From positions 207,299-271,298 of the forward strand of contig DLCG01000017.1 of the NCBI GenBank assembly GCA_002480495.1: 64,000 nucleotides of DNA, in the 5' to 3' direction. Under the pieces are notes generated by a model that saw nothing but the letters and a program-made list of their open reading frames with translations, did not search any database and was not told where the DNA came from. Made by a program: the position numbers and the translations under genes. Origin of the DNA: Rhodobiaceae bacterium UBA7804. Lineage in GTDB: Bacteria > Pseudomonadota > Alphaproteobacteria > Parvibaculales > Parvibaculaceae. Positions 1 to 8,051 of this stretch are shown in pieces (position 1 is the first letter of the stretch; each line of letters starts with the position of its first letter).

Positions 1-490
1 TGGCCATCATCTCGGCGCCGGCGAACTGGCTGAACTGGATGTTCGGGTAGCGCTCTTCCATCTTCGGGCTCTTGTAGATGCCGAAGCCGTTCTTGAAGGG
101 AAGCGCTATCGGCATGCCCATCGGCACACGCGTCATGCTTTCGATGCCCGCCGCGATGACGACATCCATCGCACCCGACATGACGGCCTGCGCGCCGAAA
201 TGGAGCGCCTGCTGCGAGGAACCGCACTGACGGTCGACCGAGGTGGCCGGCACGGTTTCCGGCAGGCCGCCCGCGAGCACCGCGTTGCGCGCGACGTTCA
301 TGCCCTGCTCGCCCGCCTGGTCGACGCAGCCCACGATCACGTCCTCGATGAGCTCGGGATCGGCGCCGGTGCGCTTCACCAGATCCTCGATCACCTTGCC
401 GCCGAGATCGACGGGGTGCCAGTCCTTCAGTTTGCCGCCCTTGCGGCCGCCCGCGGTACGGGCGGCGGCGACGATATAGGCTTCCGCCAT
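1..490 (-). CDS. Acetyl-CoA acetyltransferase / 3-ketoacyl-CoA thiolase (5' part of gene)
   Basis: This is the N-terminal ~163 residues of a thiolase that runs off the left edge. It starts MAEAYIVAAARTAGG, and the nucleophilic cysteine lies in the motif DRQCGSSQQAL (Cys89), where the acyl group is taken up. A second family stretch, AAGIESMTRVPMG, follows. Thiolases cleave 3-ketoacyl-CoA or condense two acyl-CoAs. The fragment does not distinguish a beta-oxidation enzyme from an acetoacetyl-CoA thiolase. The ATG at 490 is preceded by AAGGAGAG. The gene is divergent from the P450 at 819, and the 328 bp between them is the likely shared control region. The family call is firm; substrate is unknown. 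Confidence 0.9.
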   Translation of the reverse strand, partial: MAEAYIVAAARTAGGRKGGKLKDWHPVDLGGKVIEDLVKRTGADPELIEDVIVGCVDQAGEQGMNVARNAVLAGGLPETVPATSVDRQCGSSQQALHFGAQAVMSGAMDVVIAAGIESMTRVPMGMPIALPFKNGFGIYKSPKMEERYPNIQFSQFAGAEMMA

Positions 491-556
491 TTTCATCTCT
501 CCTTGGTTTGCTCGCCCGGCCCGGAACCCGGACACACGCGATGACGCTTCCTGATA

Positions 557-566
557 TGTATATACA
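557..566. promoter_or_regulatory. 10-bp palindrome in the thiolase/P450 divergent intergenic region
   Basis: TGTATATACA is a perfect palindrome 67 bp upstream of the thiolase start and about 250 bp upstream of the P450 start. It could be an operator core or part of a promoter for the thiolase. The rest of the 491-818 gap shows no convincing ORF or hairpin, apart from the strong GGAGGAGGA ribosome site before the P450. Confidence 0.3.
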
Positions 567-818
567 CGGTCGGTTTCGGCAACCACGATGCCCGCATATT
601 TGCCGCACATCTTCTACACGAAGCGCACCTTGTCCAGCCGGAAACGCCCTCTTGCATGTGGCGCAAACACTGCTCAAAGTGGAAAGAAAGCCTTACAGCG
701 CAAGAACTTGACGGTTTACGTAGCGTCACGGCGGAGCTGGTGGAAAGCTGTCCGAAAGCGCACGGGCGAAAGTCAAAAAAGTTCAGAGCCGTGACCCGGC
801 GGAGGAGGAACCATCCCC

Positions 819-2075
819 ATGAGCGACAAGAAAATCGACAATGCCATCGTCGACCCCAAGACCTATGCGCATGTCGACGAGTTCCATGAACTCTTCACGC
901 GACTGCGCAAGGAAGACCCCGTGCGCTGGACGGAGCCCGACGAGTACCGGCCCTTCTGGACGGTGGCGAAGCATGCCGACATCATGGAAGTCGAGCGGCA
1001 GAACGACAAGTTCCTGAACGATCCCCGCCTGACGCTCCAGACCATCGAGGTCGAGGAGAAGGTGAAGGAGTTCACCGGCGGCCAGTCGAAGCTTATCCGC
1101 TCGCTCGTCGACATGGACAATCCCGACCACCGCAATTATCGCGGATTGACGCAGGCCTGGTTCATGCCGCCAAACCTGAAGGCGATCTCGGCGCGCGTCG
1201 ACGCACTGGCCGAGAAATATGTCGACCGGCTGGAGGAGAAGGGCGGCGAATGCGACTTCGTCTCGGACGTCGCGGTCTGGTATCCGCTGCGCGTCATCAT
1301 GACGGTGCTGGGCGTGCCGGAGGAAGACGAGCCCATCATGCTGAAGCTGACGCAGGAACTCTTCGGCTCGACCGATCCGGAGCTCCGCCGCGAGAACGCC
1401 GACTTCAACGTCAACACGGTGACGGACTTCTTCAACTACTTCAACGCGCTGACGGAAGACCGCCGCAAGAATCCAAAGGACGACGTGGCGAGCGTGATCG
1501 CGAATGCGACGATCGACGGCGAGCCCATCGGCCATCTGGAGGCCATGTCCTATTATGTGATCGTTGCGACGGCGGGCCACGACACGACGAGCTCGACCGC
1601 GGCGGGCGGCCTCCTTGCGCTGATGCAGAACCCGGAACAGTTCGCCAAGCTCAAGGCCGATCCTGACAAATATCTGAACGGCGCCATCGACGAGATGATC
1701 CGCTGGACGACGCCGGTGAAGCACTTCTTCCGCACCGCCGCCGTCGACTACGAGTTGCGCGGCAAGAAGATCAAGGCGGGCGACAACCTGCTGATGTGCT
1801 ACTGGTCGGCGAACCGCGACGAGGACGCCTTCGACGATCCCTTCACCTTCAACATCGAACGCTCGCCGAACAAGCACCTCGCCTTCGGCTATGGCGCGCA
1901 TCTCTGCCTTGGCCAGCACCTGGCCAAGATGGAAATCAAGGCGCTCTACAAGGAGCTTCTCGCGCGGCTCGACCATATCGAGCTCGCGGGCGATCCGGCC
2001 TTCGTGGAGGCGAGCTTCGTTTCCGGCCTGAAGCGCTTGCCCGTGCGCTACTCGATGAAGCGCAAGGCAGCCTGA
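819..2075 (+). CDS. Cytochrome P450, soluble bacterial class
   Basis: A 418-residue P450, the usual length for soluble bacterial class I enzymes, with no membrane anchor. The heme-thiolate loop is FGYGAHLCLGQ, with the ligand at Cys363. The I-helix oxygen-activation motif is AGHDTTS and the K-helix ExxR is EMIR. It would hydroxylate a hydrophobic substrate using electrons from a ferredoxin and reductase, neither of which is encoded nearby. The ATG at 819 follows GGAGGAGGA. The overall look resembles the linalool/terpene or alkane hydroxylase-like P450s common in Parvibaculum-type genomes, but the substrate cannot be read. The divergent thiolase may process its products after oxidation to an acyl-CoA (inference). 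A terminator follows at 2107. Confidence 0.93.
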   Translation: MSDKKIDNAIVDPKTYAHVDEFHELFTRLRKEDPVRWTEPDEYRPFWTVAKHADIMEVERQNDKFLNDPRLTLQTIEVEEKVKEFTGGQSKLIRSLVDMDNPDHRNYRGLTQAWFMPPNLKAISARVDALAEKYVDRLEEKGGECDFVSDVAVWYPLRVIMTVLGVPEEDEPIMLKLTQELFGSTDPELRRENADFNVNTVTDFFNYFNALTEDRRKNPKDDVASVIANATIDGEPIGHLEAMSYYVIVATAGHDTTSSTAAGGLLALMQNPEQFAKLKADPDKYLNGAIDEMIRWTTPVKHFFRTAAVDYELRGKKIKAGDNLLMCYWSANRDEDAFDDPFTFNIERSPNKHLAFGYGAHLCLGQHLAKMEIKALYKELLARLDHIELAGDPAFVEASFVSGLKRLPVRYSMKRKAA

Positions 2076-2106
2076 GCGGCGCACAGGACGAAAAGACGCG
2101 AAGCGG

Positions 2107-2136
2107 AAAAGGCGGCTCGAAGGAGCCGCCTTTTTT
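2107..2136. terminator. Bidirectional intrinsic terminator
   Basis: A-run, stem GGCGGCTC/GAGCCGCC with a 4-nt loop, then six T. It lies between the convergent ends of the P450 (2075) and the DUF2189 gene (2147), so it can serve both strands. Confidence 0.85.
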
Positions 2137-2146
2137 CATGACCCCT

Positions 2147-2944
2147 TCAGACCGGCGCGGGAATGGCGCGGCGATAAAGATGCCATGTCGCATGGCCGAA
2201 GACGGGCAGCACGACAAGAAGCCCGAGAAAGAGAGGCGCGGAAGCGGCAAGGATCGAGAGCGTGACGAAGACGCCCCAGCCCAGCATCACGACAGGGCTC
2301 TGGAACACGGCCTTCACCGAGGTGATCATCGCGGTGACGATGTCGAGATCGCGCTCGAGCAGCATGGGAATCGAGAAGACCGTGATCGAAAAGAGGACGA
2401 GCGCGAGGAAGCCGCCAACGACATGACCGGCGGCGAGAAAAATGAGGCCGGACTGCGTGGTGAAGACGACGGTCAGGAATTGCTCGAAGGAGGCGAAGGA
2501 AACGAGACCGAGACAAAGCGCGATCAGCAGGCGGACCTGATACATCCAGACCCAGAAGACGAAGAGCATGACGAAGGCCATCCACGAGACTTCGCGGCGG
2601 CGCTGCGCCCAGATGACGGCGGCGACATCGCGGAAGGCGGGGCGCTCCCCTTCCGCGAGGCGGCGGCTCACCTCGTAAAGACCGACCGCGGCGAAGGGGC
2701 CGACAAGCGGAAAGCCGATGGCGAAAGGATAGATGAGCCAGGGCATGTCCCAGACGGTGAGCGAGGCGACGATGACGATACCGATGACGGCGATGAAGCC
2801 GCCTGTCGCGAGACCGAAAAGCGGCGCGCGAAGGAAATCGCGCCATCCCGCCTTCAGCGCGGCGAAAAGATCGCCGAAGGTCATGGTGTGGATCGGTTGA
2901 CCGGCCGCACCCGGCGCCGGACGATCCGTGGAAAGCCCCTGCAT
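2147..2944 (-). CDS. DUF2189 family integral membrane protein (paralogue 1)
   Basis: A 265-residue polytopic membrane protein with about six hydrophobic segments. It has the DUF2189 layout: a short soluble N-terminus ([12 protein letters not shown]), a paired-helix core with [19 protein letters not shown], and a C-terminus ending in [11 protein letters not shown]. Function is unknown for the family. The start at 2944 is chosen over a longer frame to 3220 because it has a strong AGGGGGAGGG ribosome site and removes overlap with the hydroxylase downstream gene end. A second, similar protein is encoded at 28507-29307 and ends in the related GHATWHAQR. It lies just downstream of the flavin hydroxylase on the same strand, so it could be co-transcribed with the catabolic cluster. 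Confidence 0.85.
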   Translation of the reverse strand: MQGLSTDRPAPGAAGQPIHTMTFGDLFAALKAGWRDFLRAPLFGLATGGFIAVIGIVIVASLTVWDMPWLIYPFAIGFPLVGPFAAVGLYEVSRRLAEGERPAFRDVAAVIWAQRRREVSWMAFVMLFVFWVWMYQVRLLIALCLGLVSFASFEQFLTVVFTTQSGLIFLAAGHVVGGFLALVLFSITVFSIPMLLERDLDIVTAMITSVKAVFQSPVVMLGWGVFVTLSILAASAPLFLGLLVVLPVFGHATWHLYRRAIPAPV

Positions 2945-3020
2945 CTTCTTCCCTCCCCCTCGCATCGAAGCCGATACGAGAAGGATTATGAGCGAAAGAA
3001 CGCCGCGCCGCCTAGCGGTT

Positions 3021-4514
3021 TCATGCCGCGGCGGCAGGAGCCCCCGCGACACCGCTTGCGAGATAGTGGGCCCAGGCGGCGGTGAGGACTGCCGCCTCTC
3101 CAATGCCGAAGACATAGCGGTCCGGCCGGACAAGAACGGCAGGCGCATCGCCGAGAAGCATCGCGAGATACCCTTGCGGGTCGGGCAGATCGCGGCAGAG
3201 CACCGTGAAGCCGCCCGCATCGGCGAAGGCGCGCGCGGCCTCGCAATCCTCGCGGACGATCAGGATCGGCGCATAGCCCGCCGCATCGTCGAGCCGGGCC
3301 GCCCCATGCCCGGGATCGGGGAAGACCGCCCCGCCGCCCGCAAGGATGCCGGTCGCGATGCCCTGCAGCGTCATCATGCCTTTCATGCGGGCGTCTTCCG
3401 GCTGGGCGAGCATGCCTTCGTCGCGCAGGCGCGCTTCTTCCGCATCCCGCGTGCAGACGACCTTGCCCATCGAGACGGCCATTTCCGTGATCATGCGCAC
3501 ATGAGGTTCACGCTCGGCCTGATAGCTGTCGAGAAGGCTCTCATCCGCGCGACCGCGCAGGACCGCCTCGATCTTCCAGGCGATGTTCGCGGCATCGCGC
3601 GTGCCCGAGCAGAGACCCTGCCCCATGAAGGGCGGCATCTGGTGCGCGGCATCGCCCGCGAGAATGACCGGACCTTGACGCCACTTCTCCGCGACGAGCG
3701 CATGAAAGCGATAGACGGCGCGGCGCTCGATATCGAGGGAGGCGGCACCCGCGTAAGGAGCGAGCATGGCGGCGATGGCTTCATCGCTCGTCACATCTTC
3801 CGGGGTCTCGCCGTCGAGCAGCATGAATTCCCAGCGGTGACGGCCGGGCGCCATCGGCATGGAGGTGACGGGGCGCGCGGGATCGCAATGCTGAAGGCCG
3901 ACAGTCGAGAGCCGCGTCACGCCGTTCTGCAACACCGTGTCGATGACGAGCCAGGGCTCGTCGAAACCCATATCGTCAAGCGCGATGCCGGCGGAGCGGC
4001 GCACGAGACTGTTGCCGCCGTCGCAGCCGATAATGAAACGCGCTGCGACTTCGTAAACGCCACTCTCGCCTTCCACTTCCGCGACGATGCCCTCGCCCGC
4101 AACCTCATAGCCCTTGAGCGCATGGCCGAGCCGCGTCGAGACCGACGGCATTTCGGCAAGGCGGGCGCGCAGCGCATGTTCGAGCGTCGGCTGGTGGAAC
4201 ATGGAAGAAAAGGGCCAGCCGGTGGGCGCGAGTTCGCCGCCCGGCGTGAAACCCATGAGAAGCTCGCCCGCGGCATTGCGAAACTCATAGGCCGATAGCG
4301 GCTGGCTTGCCGCCGCCACGGCTTCCGCCCCGCCCGCGAGATGGAGAAGGCGCATCGTCTCGTGATCGAGATGAGCGGCGCGCGGCAGCGGATAGACGTG
4401 CCTGTCGCGCTCGATGGCGATGGCGGAAACGCCCATGCGCCCGAGATAGACGCCGAGCGCCGCACCCACGGGCCCAAGCCCGACGATCAGGACTTCCGTT
4501 TGCTCGCGCTTCAT
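3021..4514 (-). CDS. FAD-dependent aromatic monooxygenase (MhpA / phenol hydroxylase-like)
   Basis: A 497-residue class A flavoprotein hydroxylase. The N-terminal Rossmann motif is [11 protein letters not shown], the DG motif is [14 protein letters not shown], and the FAD ribityl-binding GD motif is [16 protein letters not shown]. These enzymes use NAD(P)H and O2 to put an OH on an aromatic ring, typically ortho to an existing hydroxyl, giving a catechol for ring cleavage. The C-terminal ~100 residues are a thioredoxin-like domain as in MhpA. It is last in a minus-strand run TetR - VOC dioxygenase - FAH hydrolase - hydroxylase, which fits hydroxylation followed by meta-cleavage. The natural substrate is unknown. 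Confidence 0.9.
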   Translation of the reverse strand: MKREQTEVLIVGLGPVGAALGVYLGRMGVSAIAIERDRHVYPLPRAAHLDHETMRLLHLAGGAEAVAAASQPLSAYEFRNAAGELLMGFTPGGELAPTGWPFSSMFHQPTLEHALRARLAEMPSVSTRLGHALKGYEVAGEGIVAEVEGESGVYEVAARFIIGCDGGNSLVRRSAGIALDDMGFDEPWLVIDTVLQNGVTRLSTVGLQHCDPARPVTSMPMAPGRHRWEFMLLDGETPEDVTSDEAIAAMLAPYAGAASLDIERRAVYRFHALVAEKWRQGPVILAGDAAHQMPPFMGQGLCSGTRDAANIAWKIEAVLRGRADESLLDSYQAEREPHVRMITEMAVSMGKVVCTRDAEEARLRDEGMLAQPEDARMKGMMTLQGIATGILAGGGAVFPDPGHGAARLDDAAGYAPILIVREDCEAARAFADAGGFTVLCRDLPDPQGYLAMLLGDAPAVLVRPDRYVFGIGEAAVLTAAWAHYLASGVAGAPAAAA

Positions 4515-4535
4515 GATGCGCCTCCCCCAGACTTT

Positions 4536-5411
4536 TTATGCGGCTTCGATGACCGTCTCGGCCTTTTCCGGCACGACGCGATTTTCGATAGAACCGAGCT
4601 TTTCGACCTCGACGCGAACGACGTCGCCTTCCTTGAGGAACTGCATCGGCTTCATTGCCGCGCCGACGCCGCCGGACGTGCCCGTGAAGATCACGTCGCC
4701 CGGGTCCAGCGTGAAGGCCTGGCTCAGATGCGCGATCTGGTCGAAGCAGTTGAAGATGAGATGCTTCGTGTTCGAGTTCTGGCGGAGCTCGCCATTGACC
4801 CAGCACTTGATGTCGAGCGCATGCGGATCGCCGACTTCGTCGGGCGTCACGATCCACGGGCCCGTGGGACCATGCGTGTCGAAGCTCTTGCCGATCTGCC
4901 ATGTATTCGTGCGGAGCTGCCAGTCGCGCACGCTGACATCGTTGCCGACGAAATAGCCCGCGATCACTTCATGCGCGCGTTCCTTCGGCACATGCTTGCA
5001 GCGCTTGCCGATGACGAAACACATCTCCGCCTCGTAATCGAGCAGCGAGGAAACGGCGGGAAGCGCGATATCGGCGTAAGGGCCGGTGATGCAGTTGTGC
5101 TGCTTGTTGAACCAGACCTGATGCTCGGGCATCGCCTGCCCGGATTCTTCCACATGGTCGCGGTAGTTGAGGCCGATGGCGAGAACCTTGCCCGGAAAGG
5201 GAATGGGCGCTTCGAGCGTCACCTTGTCGAGGGGAATGGTACTTGCCTCTTCCGCCGCCGCACGCGCCTTCGCCATTGCAGCTTCGCTCGAGATGAGCGC
5301 GATCATGTCGCGCGGAAGATCGGGCACAGCAACCGAGAGATCGACGATGCCGCCATCGCGGACGACGCCGATGCGTGTGGAGCCACCCTCGGTAAAGGTT
5401 GCGAGTTTCAT
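4536..5411 (-). CDS. Fumarylacetoacetate hydrolase (FAH) family protein
   Basis: A 291-residue protein of the FAH/HpaG fold. Visible features are GLNYRDHVEESG near residue 75, the metal-binding ExE in DYEAEMCFVIG, the third ligand in NDVSVRDWQ, and the C-terminal motif GDVIFTGTSGGVG. Family members hydrolyse or hydrate/decarboxylate C-C bonds in ring-cleavage products (fumarylpyruvate, 2-oxohept-3-ene-dioate, acylpyruvates) with Mg2+ or Mn2+. Placement between an aromatic hydroxylase and an extradiol-type dioxygenase argues that it acts on the opened ring. The gap to the hydroxylase is 21 bp, so an operon is likely. Confidence 0.9.
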   Translation of the reverse strand: MKLATFTEGGSTRIGVVRDGGIVDLSVAVPDLPRDMIALISSEAAMAKARAAAEEASTIPLDKVTLEAPIPFPGKVLAIGLNYRDHVEESGQAMPEHQVWFNKQHNCITGPYADIALPAVSSLLDYEAEMCFVIGKRCKHVPKERAHEVIAGYFVGNDVSVRDWQLRTNTWQIGKSFDTHGPTGPWIVTPDEVGDPHALDIKCWVNGELRQNSNTKHLIFNCFDQIAHLSQAFTLDPGDVIFTGTSGGVGAAMKPMQFLKEGDVVRVEVEKLGSIENRVVPEKAETVIEAA

Positions 5412-5438
5412 GCTTCCAGTTCCTTCGTTGAATTCTTG

Positions 5439-6359
5439 TCAGGAGCCCATGGAGGGCGGCGCTTCCGGTCCCCACTGGTTGCCCATCAGCTTGTCGATGC
5501 CGACGACATTGGGCGGTGTTTCATTGTTGAAGAGATCGCCATCGGTCCAGTGTTCGACCGTGTGACCCCAGGGGTCGCGCCAGTAGTCGAAGATCTGGCT
5601 GCCGAGAATGTGCCGGCCAACGCCCCATTCATGCCTGCGGCCCGACTTCTCCAGCACCTGGTGACCGGCCATGAGATCGTCGAAATTCGCGACCTCGAAG
5701 GCGGCGTGATTGAAGCCGGGCGTGCCCGTGCCGACGGGGAAAAGCGTGTGATGATCGACATGCGTCGCGCCGCGGTCGCAGCGCAGGAAGGCGCCGATGG
5801 GCGCGCCGGGCGCGATCTCGATTTCGTCGGAGGTGACGAGGCCGAAGCGTTCCTTGTACCAGGCCTCGCTTTCGCGAAAGTCCTTCACATTGATCACGCA
5901 ATGGCCGAGGCGCTTCACCTGCGAGGGACCGGGCTCGACACGAAGGGGCACACCGCGTCGCGGACGGTCGCCTCCGTCATTGTGAACGAGGCGACGCTTG
6001 AGCGCGATCGCTTCCGGCGCGGTCTGCCCGGCGACGACATCGACGGGAAAGCCGTTCGGGTCGGTGAAGCGGACGATCCTGCCGCCGCCCGGCGCATCGC
6101 TCTCCTCGACGGGCAGGCCGAATTCCCGGCCGAGCCTTTCGAGGTCGGCAACGCTTTCCGCATAGAAGCCGAGGCCCGCGAAGCCAGGCTCTCCAAGCTC
6201 CGTCACATGAGCGAAGGGCAGCGGGTCCGTGCCGCGCATGAAGAGCTTGTCCGCGCGCCGCTCCGCGCGATGAAGGCCGAACTCCAGAAGGAATTTTTCC
6301 ATCTCGTCGAGATCGGGCGCGCGGAAGCGCACATAGGCAATATCGGTGACCTTGATCAT
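5439..6359 (-). CDS. VOC-family extradiol ring-cleavage dioxygenase
   Basis: A 306-residue protein with two vicinal-oxygen-chelate domains (about 4-110 and 150-270), the size of type I extradiol dioxygenases. The C-terminal domain keeps a plausible 2-His-1-carboxylate iron site: His153 (LGHCVINV), His218 (FNHAAFEV) and Glu269 (HTVEHW). The N-terminal domain looks degenerate and structural, as in that family. The predicted reaction is O2-dependent meta-cleavage of a catechol. The start at 6359 is set by the glyoxalase-like opening MIKVTDIAYVRF and an upstream GGGAGG; the longer open frame to 7046 is a shadow of the tetR gene. It sits 27 bp upstream of the FAH gene. A glyoxalase-like or other VOC activity is the alternative. 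Confidence 0.87.
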   Translation of the reverse strand: MIKVTDIAYVRFRAPDLDEMEKFLLEFGLHRAERRADKLFMRGTDPLPFAHVTELGEPGFAGLGFYAESVADLERLGREFGLPVEESDAPGGGRIVRFTDPNGFPVDVVAGQTAPEAIALKRRLVHNDGGDRPRRGVPLRVEPGPSQVKRLGHCVINVKDFRESEAWYKERFGLVTSDEIEIAPGAPIGAFLRCDRGATHVDHHTLFPVGTGTPGFNHAAFEVANFDDLMAGHQVLEKSGRRHEWGVGRHILGSQIFDYWRDPWGHTVEHWTDGDLFNNETPPNVVGIDKLMGNQWGPEAPPSMGS

Positions 6360-6393
6360 TTTCTTTCCTCCCTGAACCGCCTGGCGCGCCTTT

Positions 6394-7065
6394 TCACAGG
6401 AAACTGAAACCCGTCGCATCGAAAGGACGGGACAGGATGTCCTGCACGTCCGTCTCCGCCACGCCGAGGCCACGCAACAACATCTGCGCGATGTCATGCG
6501 CATAACCTTCGCCGCGCAGGATTTCCGTGCCCGCGCCCGTATCGAGGAGATGACGCATGGCGGCTGTCGCGAGACCGACGATGAAGTGCAGCGCGACCTG
6601 TTCGTCCGGCACATGGATGCGGCCTTGTGCGATGCCCGCGCGAATGTCGTCGAGGAGCGGCAAGTTCCCCGCACTGCCGACGGCGAGACCGCCGTCATAG
6701 AGACGCGAGAGCATCGCCGCCTTGTCGGGGTTGCTGACCACATTGGCCATGAAGAGGCGAACACCGCGCGCGATGCGTTCCGCCGGGTCGCCGATACCCT
6801 CATTGAGCCGCGTGACCGCAGCATCGAGATCGTGGCGGATTGCGGCGCCGACCGCCCGTGCGATCTCCGACCGGTCCGTGAAGTAGTTGTAGAAGGTGCC
6901 CTTCGCGACGCCCGCGACATTGACGATCTCGTCGATCGTCGTCGCATCCACGCCCTGCTTTGCGAAAAGCTTGAGCGACGCCTCGACGAGAATGGCCCGC
7001 ATCCGCTCCCGGCGCAGCGATCCGGCCTCGTCCTGCTTCGCGGCAACGGCGTTCCGGCTGGCCAT
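6394..7065 (-). CDS. TetR/AcrR-family transcriptional regulator
   Basis: A 223-residue regulator. The N-terminal TetR helix-turn-helix lies at about residues 20-65 (ILVEASLKLFAKQGVDATT ... GVAKGTFYNYFTDRSE), followed by an all-helical ligand-binding domain. It is first in the hydroxylase/FAH/dioxygenase run, with 34 bp to the next gene, and is the likely ligand-responsive repressor of that pathway and of itself. The start MASRNAV at 7065 is preferred over one nine codons upstream because GGGGAGAG sits just before it. Two TGAC-type palindromes lie 31-63 bp upstream. Confidence 0.9.
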   Translation of the reverse strand: MASRNAVAAKQDEAGSLRRERMRAILVEASLKLFAKQGVDATTIDEIVNVAGVAKGTFYNYFTDRSEIARAVGAAIRHDLDAAVTRLNEGIGDPAERIARGVRLFMANVVSNPDKAAMLSRLYDGGLAVGSAGNLPLLDDIRAGIAQGRIHVPDEQVALHFIVGLATAAMRHLLDTGAGTEILRGEGYAHDIAQMLLRGLGVAETDVQDILSRPFDATGFSFL

Positions 7066-7095
7066 GTTTCTCTCCCCGAGGCGTTTCGCCAATTG

Positions 7096-7128
7096 TGACT
7101 AAATGGTCAAATAATGACTATATAGTCA
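7096..7128. promoter_or_regulatory. Twin TetR-type operator palindromes
   Basis: TGACTATATAGTCA at 7115-7128 is a perfect 14-bp palindrome. TGACTAAATGGTCA at 7096-7109 has the same TGAC...GTCA arms. The site centres are 19 bp apart, on similar helix faces, 31-63 bp upstream of the tetR start at 7065. This placement over the expected promoter fits autorepression of the tetR-dioxygenase-FAH-hydroxylase run. Confidence 0.65.
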
Positions 7129-7215
7129 ACTAGACGGGCAGTCAGTTTTCCCTCCTCTCCGTGCAACGCAAGGAAAGTCGTTTGGAATCAGAGAGATACA
7201 GAAAGTGACCGCTGG

Positions 7216-7965
7216 TCAGACCGTCGGGAACATCTTCGAGCGCATGGGGCACCCCTCATGGAGGAGACCGCGAAAAAGGAGATCGATTTCGAGATCGATC
7301 AAACCTTCAGGATCGGTCCAGGGGAACTCGTTATGGGTGATCATGAGGGAAACGATCCCGTGACCGCCCGCCCAGATCGCCTCGGCGAGGAGATCCGTGT
7401 CGCCGTGGCGCGTCATGCCCCTGTTGACCGCCTCGCGCACGGCGCCATCCAGAACACCGAAAGCGAGCGATCCCTTTGACGGCCGGGCTTTCGCCTCCTC
7501 CGTCCGGGGAACGGCCATGCCGGCGCGGACGAGCCCCGACATCGGCGTCATGAAGACGAGGCGATAGGCCTCCGGATGCGAGAGACCATAGTCGATATAG
7601 GCGCGCATCGCCCGACGCAGCCTCTCGAGCGGTTGCGCCTCGCTCTCGATCGCGCGTGAAAGCGCCTCGAGAAGGTCGGAGAAGAAGTCCTCGATGATGA
7701 CGAAGAGGATCGCCTCCTTGTTCTCGAAATGCTGATAGATCGCCGCCTGGGTGATGCCGACTTCCTTTGCGATCTTGCGCATGGAGACATGCTCGATCCC
7801 CTCGCCCGAGAAGAGCGCCTTGGCGGCGGCCACGATCTGACGGCGGCGCTCCTCGGGGGAAAGACGGCGGCGGGGCGGCCTGCCCGGCATTTCCGCGGGG
7901 GCCTTCTCTTTCCTCGCCTGTCGCGGGGCCGAATCCGAGGGCCCCTTTCCCGTTTTTTTCGCCAT
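7216..7965 (-). CDS. TetR/AcrR-family regulator of the RND efflux pump
   Basis: A 249-residue protein. A basic, Lys/Arg/Pro-rich tail (~1-40) precedes a TetR DNA-binding domain (LSPEERRRQIVAAAKALF ... GITQAAIYQHFENKEA). The C-terminal region contains YRLVFMTPMSG, typical of the WHG-type TetR subgroup. It is divergent from the RND adaptor and pump at 8052-12256, the usual arrangement for a local efflux repressor. No clear Shine-Dalgarno precedes the ATG at 7965; a downstream Met at residue 26 (MPGRPPRRR) is an alternative start. A repeated operator-like element begins 3 bp upstream of the ATG. Confidence 0.9.
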   Translation of the reverse strand: MAKKTGKGPSDSAPRQARKEKAPAEMPGRPPRRRLSPEERRRQIVAAAKALFSGEGIEHVSMRKIAKEVGITQAAIYQHFENKEAILFVIIEDFFSDLLEALSRAIESEAQPLERLRRAMRAYIDYGLSHPEAYRLVFMTPMSGLVRAGMAVPRTEEAKARPSKGSLAFGVLDGAVREAVNRGMTRHGDTDLLAEAIWAGGHGIVSLMITHNEFPWTDPEGLIDLEIDLLFRGLLHEGCPMRSKMFPTV

Positions 7966-7968
7966 GAA

Positions 7969-8032
7969 CGCTAATTAACACCGTTCGGGAGGGTTGACCA
8001 TCATCGGAGGTACGCTAAATAAACACCGTTAG
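7969..8032. promoter_or_regulatory. Two direct repeats of an operator-like element between tetR and the RND operon
   Basis: CGCTAATTAACACCGTT (7969-7985) and CGCTAAATAAACACCGTT (8013-8030) are near-identical and in the same orientation, about 44 bp apart. The right copy is bracketed by CTAA and TTAG. One copy abuts each divergent gene start (7965 and 8052). The probable role is binding of the TetR protein to control both directions. Confidence 0.6.
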
Positions 8033-8051
8033 GTAATTAGGGAGGCTGGGA

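Noticed and set aside
2945..3220. N-terminal extension of the first DUF2189 gene
   Set aside because: The extension overlaps the flavin hydroxylase gene, is Arg/Ser-rich, and lacks a ribosome site, whereas 2944 has a strong one.
4341..6407. 688-residue plus-strand open frame across the FAH and VOC genes
   Set aside because: Covers two well-supported minus-strand genes, and its translation has no family motif.
6360..7046. N-terminal extension of the VOC dioxygenase across the tetR gene
   Set aside because: It is a frame-shifted shadow of tetR; the conserved VOC domain starts at MIKVTD with a proper ribosome site.
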